This document shows positions 58,321-64,000 of a stretch of 64,000 bases of DNA, piece after piece. Numbering within the stretch: position 1 is the first letter of the stretch; each line of letters opens with the position of its first letter. Made by a program: the position numbers and the translations under genes. Origin of the DNA: Porphyromonadaceae bacterium UBA2751 (lineage in GTDB: Bacteria; Bacteroidota; Bacteroidia; Bacteroidales; Muribaculaceae); contig DEJJ01000022.1 in the NCBI GenBank assembly GCA_002353285.1, positions 62,568 to 126,567 of the forward strand, read 5' to 3'. The notes under the pieces are model-generated. The model did no database searches. It saw only the letters and a program-made list of their open reading frames with translations, and was not told the DNA's origin.

Positions 58321-58349
58321 GTCAGTTTGGCTAGAAATTAGTAACTTTG
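58318..58349 (+). promoter_or_regulatory. Promoter of the lipid kinase gene (near-leaderless)
   Basis: TTTG (58318-58321), 20 nt, TAACTTTG (58342-58349). The first ATG is at 58354, four bases after the box. Confidence 0.8.
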
Positions 58350-58353
58350 CATT

Positions 58354-59232
58354 ATGGAACAGCGCAAGAAACTTATGGCAATCGTTAATCCCTTCTCGGG
58401 CAACAGCAAGAAGGAGCGATTTCCACAACTCTTAGATGAGGTCATCGACCACTCCAAGTTTGATGTGGAAGTGGCACTCGTCACTCGAGAGCTCAGGGTA
58501 AGCGACTTGGCGGCTCAGGCAGTGCGAGAGGGCTACTACGGCGTGATTGCCGTGGGAGGCGATGGCACAGTCAATGGTGCAGCATCGGCTCTCAAGGAGA
58601 GTGATGTGGCGCTAGCCATTATCCCTTGTGGCTCGGGCAACGGACTTGCTCGGCACCTGCACATTCCCATGAATATGCGTCGTGCCATCGAGCTCATCAA
58701 TCGCAACCATGTCGAGGCTTGCGACTATTGCACTCTCAACGACGACACTTTCGTTTGCACTGCAGGCATGGGTTTTGATGCCGATGTTGCCGACCGTTAT
58801 GCCCAGCGCACCAAGCGTGGTGCTCTGAATTATGTAAAGACAGCTTTCCAGGTCTATGCTCGTTACAAGCCCGTTCGTTGCACTATCGACATCGACGGCC
58901 GAGTTGTTGAAGAGGATGTTTTTGTCATCACATGTGCCAATGCCTCGCAGTATGGCAACAACGCTTTCATTGCGCCTAACGCAAGCCTGCAGGACGGATT
59001 GCTCGACGTGACTATTATCAAGCCATTCAGCCCGCTTGAGAGCCCCATTGTTGGCGGTAGCCTTTTCACGAAGACAGTCGACAAGAACCGTCACGTCGAA
59101 ACCTATGTGGCTCGCCAGGTGAAGATCCACTCCTCGATGCCGCGTGTTTACCACATAGATGGCGAGCCCATGTCGATGGTAACCGACATGACAATCACTT
59201 GCCACCCAGGAGGCATCAAGTTCTTTGTGTGA
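58354..59232 (+). CDS. Diacylglycerol kinase-like lipid kinase (YegS/DgkB family)
   Basis: 292 aa. N-terminal IVNPFSGNSKKERF (nucleotide site), GVIAVGGDGTVNGAASAL (the GGDGT signature), and IPCGSGNGLARHLHIPMN, then the beta-sandwich C-terminal domain with VYHIDGEPM. Phosphorylates diacylglycerol or a related lipid (sphingoid bases are possible in a sphingolipid maker, but this is inference). If the mRNA is not leaderless, Met8 (58375) would be the start. Its last base is the first base of rlmH (TGATG), so the two are coupled. Confidence 0.92.
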   Translation: MEQRKKLMAIVNPFSGNSKKERFPQLLDEVIDHSKFDVEVALVTRELRVSDLAAQAVREGYYGVIAVGGDGTVNGAASALKESDVALAIIPCGSGNGLARHLHIPMNMRRAIELINRNHVEACDYCTLNDDTFVCTAGMGFDADVADRYAQRTKRGALNYVKTAFQVYARYKPVRCTIDIDGRVVEEDVFVITCANASQYGNNAFIAPNASLQDGLLDVTIIKPFSPLESPIVGGSLFTKTVDKNRHVETYVARQVKIHSSMPRVYHIDGEPMSMVTDMTITCHPGGIKFFV

Positions 59233-59705
59233 TGAAAATTGTGCTTGCAGTTGTAGGGAAGATGGCAGGAGGCTATCTGAGTAAAGGCATCGAGGAATAC
59301 TCATCGCGGCTGAAGCACTATGTGCCATTTGAGATTCAATATATTGCTGATGCTAAGAACACCAAGAATCTGACCGAAGCGCAGCAAAAGGCCGTTGAGG
59401 GACGTAATATCCTGGCCTCGCTCGACAAGAGCGACTATGTGGTCCTGCTCGACGAGCATGGCAGGCAGTTCACGTCGATAGAATTCTCGCGCTACATTGA
59501 AAAGAAGATGACAACGGTGCAACGTCGCCTCGTCTTTGTTGTGGGTGGCCCTTATGGTTTCTCGCCCGAGGTTTATGCTCGTGCCAGCGAAAAGATTTCG
59601 CTTTCGTCTATGACTTTCTCTCATGAAATGATACGACTTATTTTCACCGAACAGCTCTATCGTGCCATGACCATCTTGCGTGGTGAGCCTTATCATCATG
59701 AATAA
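59232..59705 (+). CDS. rlmH: 23S rRNA (pseudouridine1915-N3)-methyltransferase
   Basis: 157 aa from the ATG at 59232 within the TGATG overlap; this start gives the family N-terminus MKIVLAVVGKM. SPOUT-fold enzyme. GGPYGFSPEVYARASEKISL is the cofactor knot and SSMTFSHEMIRLIFTEQLYR the conserved C-terminal block ending near YHHE. Acts on the assembled 70S ribosome. Confidence 0.97.
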   Translation: MKIVLAVVGKMAGGYLSKGIEEYSSRLKHYVPFEIQYIADAKNTKNLTEAQQKAVEGRNILASLDKSDYVVLLDEHGRQFTSIEFSRYIEKKMTTVQRRLVFVVGGPYGFSPEVYARASEKISLSSMTFSHEMIRLIFTEQLYRAMTILRGEPYHHE

Positions 59706-59737
59706 GATACTTGATTAACAGAGGAAGGAATAAAAAA

Positions 59738-60103
59738 GCAGTGGAGCTATAAGCCGGGTTATGTGGTCGTCACCCATGGGGTGGCGCCGCTTGTCATTTA
59801 TCTGTCTGACGTGTTGCCACGTCAGTATAGCAGTCTACCCCTCGACAATGGACGAGCAACCCTTAAATGCCGATATACTTGACCTTGCAACTCGCAGGTG
59901 GTGCGGCACGCCATGTCGCCGTGGCGCCCGGTGGGCTCTTACCCCGCCTTTTCACCCTTACCTGCCGCAATGGGCAGGCGGTTATTTTCTGTCACCTTAA
60001 CCCTGAGGTCACCCCCAGCTTCCCGTTAAGAAATGCGATGCTCTGTGTTGCCCGGACTTTCCTCTCGCGCTCTATTGGCGCGAGCGACAAGCCACTCCAC
60101 TGC
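59738..60103 (-). ncRNA. rnpB: RNase P RNA, bacterial class A
   Basis: 366 nt on the minus strand. The 5' GCAGTGGAG pairs with 3' CTCCACTGC (helix P1). Universal landmarks appear in order: GAGGAAAGTCCGGGC (CR-I), GGTAAGGGTGAAAAGGCGGGGTAAGAGCCCACC region (P10-P12, cited in part), GACGTGGCAACACGTC-type stem, and AACCCGGCTTATAG near the end. A T run follows P1 at 59737-59732. Catalyses 5' maturation of tRNAs. It also explains why the stretch 59706-60188 has no gene. Confidence 0.95.
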
Positions 60104-60114
60104 ATTTTCGGGTG

Positions 60115-60122
60115 CAAAGGTA
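60115..60122 (-). promoter_or_regulatory. -7 box of rnpB
   Basis: TACCTTTG on the minus strand, about 12 nt before the mature 5' end. The upstream terminator T run is adjacent. Confidence 0.75.
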
Positions 60123-60123
60123 C

Positions 60124-60168
60124 AAAAAAGTTTGGAGATTGTGCAACTACTGTGCTCAATCTCCAAAC
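60124..60168 (-). terminator. Terminator of the 60.2-62.2 kb gene
   Basis: Perfect 12-bp stem GTTTGGAGATTG/CAATCTCCAAAC (60168-60157 with 60141-60130 on the minus strand), then six Ts. Confidence 0.9.
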
Positions 60169-60188
60169 AAGTTTTCTTAACTCGGGTG

Positions 60189-62192
60189 TTATTTCACAAC
60201 CTTGCTAATAGCTTTGGTTCCGTCGTTGTAGAGTGTGACGACGATGTTCATTCCCTGGAATGGAGTGTTGCTCTCGAGGCCAGTCATATTGATGTAAGTC
60301 ACCTTGGTTACCTGCTTGGCCAGGTCGATGTCGTTGATAGCAGTCACTGAAGTGGCGTTGACGGGCATAATTGTGTAGTTGGTGTAATAATCGGGGTCGG
60401 TGGTGTCGACCTTGAGCGATGGCATTTTCTTCATTTTCATCACTGGAGCCTTGCGCATCTTGTTAGGAGAATAATAGGTAACATCGCTGTCCCACTCCTC
60501 GTTGATCTTGAACACGCTCATCATCTCATAACGATTGCCCACCACGAGTGTGCTTTGCAAGTCAGGGTTGAGGCTGAAATCAAGACGCACTTGCACGGTG
60601 TCCTGTGAGCTGCACAGATAGGGCTCTCCATCAATCAACTTGTAACGTCCTATAGCATATCCAAGTTCGTTGCCAAAGGCCTGAATCTTGTCGTAGCTGA
60701 GGTCGTAATAGTAAACTTGATAGTTGGTGAAATCGGGGTCGGTAATGCCAGTTGGTGTAGAGCTGAGAATCATGCGGGGATTAGTTTCCACATCCACAAC
60801 TTCGCCTTTAACAGTGTTAGGTGCAAGCACTTGCATATTGAGGATGGCATTGTAGAGCTCGGCATTGTCGCCACAGTCAAGAGCGATCCATGTTGGATAC
60901 CAATCCTGATACCAGGTGTAGCCCCACTCGGCATAGGTGTCGACGAGGATTTGGCTGGCATTGTCGGTCACGAGAATCTGGTTGTCGACCAGAGGCATGA
61001 CAACATAGAGCGAATCGGCAATCTTCATGTTGCCCTGCAATCCGTCGTAGGTTACCTTCCACAGGCGGGTGCCTGGAGCTTCCTCAATCGAGATGGGGTA
61101 AAGCTGATAGTTGTTGTTGTAGATGGTCACCATGCCGTCGATGTTGTAGCGCTCGGCAGTGTCGATAGTGGGATAGTCGATGCCAAACTTGTTGTAACCA
61201 GCCATGCTGACAGTGATGGGGTTGCCATTCTCATCCTCCTCATTGCTTGTGATGGTGAAATTGCCACTTTCATCAATGTCGCTCAAAGCGATGCCGTTGA
61301 ACTTCACGCGCATGTTCTCGTAGTGGTCGGGCTCGATGTAGCTCATGTAGCCAGTCATATTGAAAGGTTGGGTATACATTTCTTGAACTTGGCTGACAGC
61401 AGCATTGAAATGTGTGGGGTTGGTCACCTCAATGAGGCCCTTATAAGTAGTCTTCACACCAGTCCACCCAGCAGGGATAACTGAACCCACCTGATAGTTG
61501 CGGCCCACGTTGCCATAAACTAAAGTTGCATAGGCATATCCCTCGCTGTCGAGTTGCATGAGCCACAGGTAGTTTTGCCACTGATACTGAACGAAGGCCT
61601 CGGTAGTGAACTGGAACTCAGTGTTATCATCGAGAGCCTCGAGATTGGCGAGCGAGTCGAGCTTGGTGATGTTGGGGTCAACGGGATCGGGGTCGTCGCC
61701 AGGCCCGTCGGTAGGAGCTTCGGTGCTGGTAGTAACCACAATCGAAGCAATCTGTGCATTTTTTGTTGTGGTGTGCGAGAACGAAACGCTTGCAGTGCTA
61801 CCAGTCCATGTGCCTACACCATTAGCTGCAGAATATTCGCCCACGTTGGCAAGGAGGTCGAAATTTGAAGTGCTGGCAGCGTTGATGGTAACGCCAGTGA
61901 TGCTGCCGCTCTCCACGGCCAGAGTGATGCTTCCACCCACATAGATGCGCAGTGTGTAGCTGCCTTGTGAGTTCCACACACGAGTCTGGGTGGAACCATC
62001 TACTGCGCTGAGTTTAACACCATCGACCGTGATAGTGCCCACGTCGGTGAGATTTACGCCTTGGCTCTGCGCTGGGGCAGTGATGCCCATAGCCTGCAAT
62101 CCATCGGCCGACGAAAAGTCGAAAGTCACTTCACCCGCCCATGCTGCAACAGTCATGAGCGCCATTAATGTTACAGAAAGTAATTTTCTCAT
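60189..62192 (-). CDS. Secreted protein of unknown function with type IX-like C-terminal tail
   Basis: 667 aa with a signal peptide (MRKLLSVTLMALMTVAAWAG). About 20-150: a jelly-roll-like beta region (VTFDFSSADGLQAMGITAPA; later ASVSFSHTTTKNAQIASIVV) of the kind often repeated in Bacteroidetes secreted proteins. A Pro/Asp linker (DGPGDDPDPVDPN) follows, then a long Tyr/Trp-rich beta region without known domain (about 170-600), and a tail VTYINMTGLESNTPFQGMN...SKVVK that resembles sorting tails. Likely exported to the cell surface. 31 bp downstream of nadC on the same strand, so possibly transcribed with it. Confidence 0.7.
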   Translation of the reverse strand: MRKLLSVTLMALMTVAAWAGEVTFDFSSADGLQAMGITAPAQSQGVNLTDVGTITVDGVKLSAVDGSTQTRVWNSQGSYTLRIYVGGSITLAVESGSITGVTINAASTSNFDLLANVGEYSAANGVGTWTGSTASVSFSHTTTKNAQIASIVVTTSTEAPTDGPGDDPDPVDPNITKLDSLANLEALDDNTEFQFTTEAFVQYQWQNYLWLMQLDSEGYAYATLVYGNVGRNYQVGSVIPAGWTGVKTTYKGLIEVTNPTHFNAAVSQVQEMYTQPFNMTGYMSYIEPDHYENMRVKFNGIALSDIDESGNFTITSNEEDENGNPITVSMAGYNKFGIDYPTIDTAERYNIDGMVTIYNNNYQLYPISIEEAPGTRLWKVTYDGLQGNMKIADSLYVVMPLVDNQILVTDNASQILVDTYAEWGYTWYQDWYPTWIALDCGDNAELYNAILNMQVLAPNTVKGEVVDVETNPRMILSSTPTGITDPDFTNYQVYYYDLSYDKIQAFGNELGYAIGRYKLIDGEPYLCSSQDTVQVRLDFSLNPDLQSTLVVGNRYEMMSVFKINEEWDSDVTYYSPNKMRKAPVMKMKKMPSLKVDTTDPDYYTNYTIMPVNATSVTAINDIDLAKQVTKVTYINMTGLESNTPFQGMNIVVTLYNDGTKAISKVVK

Positions 62193-62223
62193 AGTCTCTA
62201 ATAAAATTGTTGTTTGTTGTTAT

Positions 62224-63072
62224 TTAGAATGCTTTAAAACTCATGTCGAGTGACTTAACGCTGTGGGTTAAAGCACCCACCGAGATGTAGTCGACACCAC
62301 ACTCGCCATAGGCACGCAGTGTGTTGATAGTAATGCCACCACTTGACTCAGTTTCGACCTTGCCATCAACAATCTTCACGGCCTCGCGTGTGAGTTCGGG
62401 AGTGAAATTGTCGAACATGATGCGATCAACGCCACCTGCTGCCAACGCCTCGCGCAGCTCGTCGAGGTTGCGCACCTCAATCTCAATCTTGAGATTCTTG
62501 CCATTGTCGCGGTTCCATCGCTTTGCGCCCTCGATGGCAGCTGTGATGCCACCGGCAAAGTCCACATGGTTGTCCTTGAGCAAGATCATGTCGAAGAGGC
62601 CAATGCGGTGGTTGCAACCTCCACCAATTCTCACTGCGTCCTTCTCCATGATGCGCATGCCAGGCGTGGTCTTGCGAGTGTCGAGCACCTTGGTCTTCAA
62701 GCCATCAAGCTCCTTCTGGTATCGCGCTGTGACAGTGGCAATGCCGCTCATGCGCTGCATGATGTTGAGCATGAGTCGCTCGGTCTGCAGCAGCGACTGC
62801 ACTTTGCCTTCCACAATGAAAGCGATGTCGCCAGGCTTCACGTGAGCACCGTCCTCAATGTAGGTGGTCATCTTGAGCTCTGGGTCAAATTTCTCAAACA
62901 CCTTGCGTGCCATCTCCACACCAGCGAGGATGCCTTCCTCCTTGACAATGAGTCGTGAACGTCCCATCTCGTCGGCAGGAATGCTGCACAGTGTTGTTGC
63001 ATCGCCATCGCCTATATCCTCGGCAAACGCGAGTTCCAGCAGTTCGTCAATAAGTTCGTCTTTAGTTTTCAT
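62224..63072 (-). CDS. nadC: Nicotinate-nucleotide pyrophosphorylase (carboxylating)
   Basis: 282 aa from the ATG at 63072; the frame extends to a TTG at 63081 but MKTKDELIDELLELAFAEDI fits the family. Converts quinolinate and PRPP to nicotinate mononucleotide in NAD synthesis. Motifs: LDTRKTTPGMRIMEKDAVRIGG (cited in part; substrate Arg/Lys), GGCNHRIGLFDMILLKDNH, and ESSGGI near the C-terminus. nadA and nadB are not in the window. Confidence 0.96.
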   Translation of the reverse strand: MKTKDELIDELLELAFAEDIGDGDATTLCSIPADEMGRSRLIVKEEGILAGVEMARKVFEKFDPELKMTTYIEDGAHVKPGDIAFIVEGKVQSLLQTERLMLNIMQRMSGIATVTARYQKELDGLKTKVLDTRKTTPGMRIMEKDAVRIGGGCNHRIGLFDMILLKDNHVDFAGGITAAIEGAKRWNRDNGKNLKIEIEVRNLDELREALAAGGVDRIMFDNFTPELTREAVKIVDGKVETESSGGITINTLRAYGECGVDYISVGALTHSVKSLDMSFKAF

Positions 63073-63102
63073 AATTGTCAATTTATATAAATATTATAGA
63101 CG

Positions 63103-63110
63103 CAAAGGTA
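63103..63110 (-). promoter_or_regulatory. Predicted -7 box of nadC
   Basis: TACCTTTG on the minus strand, 30 nt before the start codon; no clear -33. Confidence 0.6.
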
Positions 63111-63174
63111 ATACTTTTTTACCGTTCGCATTACTAAAGAGAGTAAAAAGTTTTTCAGATAGTAATTAAGCCGT

Positions 63175-64000
63175 TCAGTTTCGGTGCATGATTATGCTGA
63201 AAAGATCTCCCAGGACATAAAAGCTGCCGCCAATGAAAACAGCGTCGTTGCTACTGGCAGCCTTCATGGCAGCCCGATAGGCATTGACCGCTTTGCCGTA
63301 GGAAGCCCCTATTAGTCCATGCTTGCGCCCCAACGCTTGCAAATCGTGAGCTTGCATTGAGCGAGGCGACTGAGCTTGAGTAAAATAGTAGGTGGCTTTT
63401 TGTGGCATCATTGACAGTACAGTGTCGATATCCTTATCGGCCGAGAAACCAAGAACCATGTGCAGGCGCTCGCACTCGAGGTTGCTCAGTTGCTTTGAAA
63501 GCTGTAGCCATGCACCGGCGTTGTGACCTGCATCGCAAATCACAGTGGGATTGCTGCCCATCACCATCCATCGTGCCATGAAGCCCGTCATCTCACACAC
63601 ATGTGCAAAAGCTTTTTTCACAGCCCTGAAGCCGATTTTTACACCAGCTCCCTTGAGTGCCCTAATGGCATGAAGCACAGTGTTGATGTTCTCCACTTGA
63701 TAGTCGGCACTGAGCTGGCTGATGAGTGTGGACTCATAGTCGGTAGTGAAAACTGATAGCGTGCCATCATTGCCTGTTACGGTGCCAATCACGATGGGCA
63801 CATCGCCGGCAAAGGTAATAGGGGAGTGCTGCTCGTGAGCAGTGGCCTCCATCACCTTGCGCACCTCGGGTTGCGAGGCATTGCCCACCACCACAGGCAC
63901 ACCAGGCTTGATGATGCCTGCCTTTTCGCTGGCAATCTGGGCCAACGTGTTGCCCAGGAACTGGGTGTGATCGATAGAGATGTTGGTGATGATGCTCAGC
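63175..64000 (-). CDS. folC: Dihydrofolate/folylpolyglutamate synthase, C-terminal part
   Basis: Open to the window edge, so the N-terminal half (P-loop) is missing. Seen: ITNISIDHTQFLGNTLAQIA then SEKAGIIKPGVPVVV (Mur-ligase central domain), VICDAGHNAGAW (hinge to the C-terminal domain; DxAHN type) and VLGFSADKDID. Adds glutamate to (dihydro)folates. The family motif FMARWMVM stands where the GRLE-type motif is usually found, a mild deviation. Upstream of nadC on the same strand, with a promoter box between. Confidence 0.92.
   Translation of the reverse strand, partial: LSIITNISIDHTQFLGNTLAQIASEKAGIIKPGVPVVVGNASQPEVRKVMEATAHEQHSPITFAGDVPIVIGTVTGNDGTLSVFTTDYESTLISQLSADYQVENINTVLHAIRALKGAGVKIGFRAVKKAFAHVCEMTGFMARWMVMGSNPTVICDAGHNAGAWLQLSKQLSNLECERLHMVLGFSADKDIDTVLSMMPQKATYYFTQAQSPRSMQAHDLQALGRKHGLIGASYGKAVNAYRAAMKAASSNDAVFIGGSFYVLGDLFSIIMHRN

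Noticed and set aside
59761..60350. Several open frames of 79-113 codons
   Set aside because: They lie on the opposite strand of RNase P RNA, which explains the sequence fully.

Overview
The window looks like a chromosomal segment of a Bacteroidales bacterium, most likely a gut Muribaculaceae- or Prevotella-like lineage. Reasons: promoters of the Bacteroidetes type (TTTG, 19-21 nt, TAnnTTTG) recur before many genes; complex I is the 11-gene form with fused NuoCD and no NuoEFG; the ATP synthase genes run D-C-B-E-F-H-A-G with a short epsilon subunit; there is a serine palmitoyltransferase of the Bacteroidetes sphingolipid type, a C10 (streptopain-like) protease, and C-terminal tails of the kind seen on Bacteroidetes secreted proteins. 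The species assignment is inference.

Layout. 1-9.4 kb: 3' part of a lipoate-protein ligase, a broken dockerin gene, a secreted PI-PLC-like lipoprotein with an outer-membrane protein, then gcvT-gcvH-gcvPA-gcvPB-lpd, the whole glycine cleavage system with a split P protein; the ligase could lipoylate GcvH. 9.4-15 kb: accessory DNA with a 190-bp MITE-like element, a very large C10 protease, a RecA-like ATPase gene with a frameshift, palindromic elements and short tandem repeats. 15-23 kb: secreted M16 peptidase and GH84 hexosaminidase, tRNA-Glu(CTC), tRNA-Val(TAC), and a transglutaminase-like protein. 23-29.5 kb: DJ-1/PfpI protein, two outer-membrane beta-barrels separated by repeat-rich intergenic DNA, ApbE, an RluA-type pseudouridine synthase, and an M23 peptidase.

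29.2-46.8 kb is the core of the window: nuoA-B-CD-H, then the complete F1Fo ATP synthase operon, then nuoI-J-K-L-M-N, all on one strand. The proton pump and the ATP synthase are physically interleaved, with a structured leader of about 300 nt in front. 47-64 kb is housekeeping: CPA2 antiporter, ygiQ and uvrB, serine palmitoyltransferase, tilS, a DUF5106-like thioredoxin-fold protein, a lipoprotein, rpmE (type B), a lipid kinase with rlmH, RNase P RNA, a secreted protein, nadC, and the C-terminal part of folC.

The least explained signals are (1) the nuo-atp-nuo arrangement and its leader, and (2) a family of short dispersed elements (promoter box, about 70 nt of conserved sequence ending in TGTCCCAC, then 9-bp-period arrays). 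These lie in the intergenic regions at 23.7-25.2 kb and share features with the two ends of the RecA-like ATPase locus at 13.1-14.8 kb.
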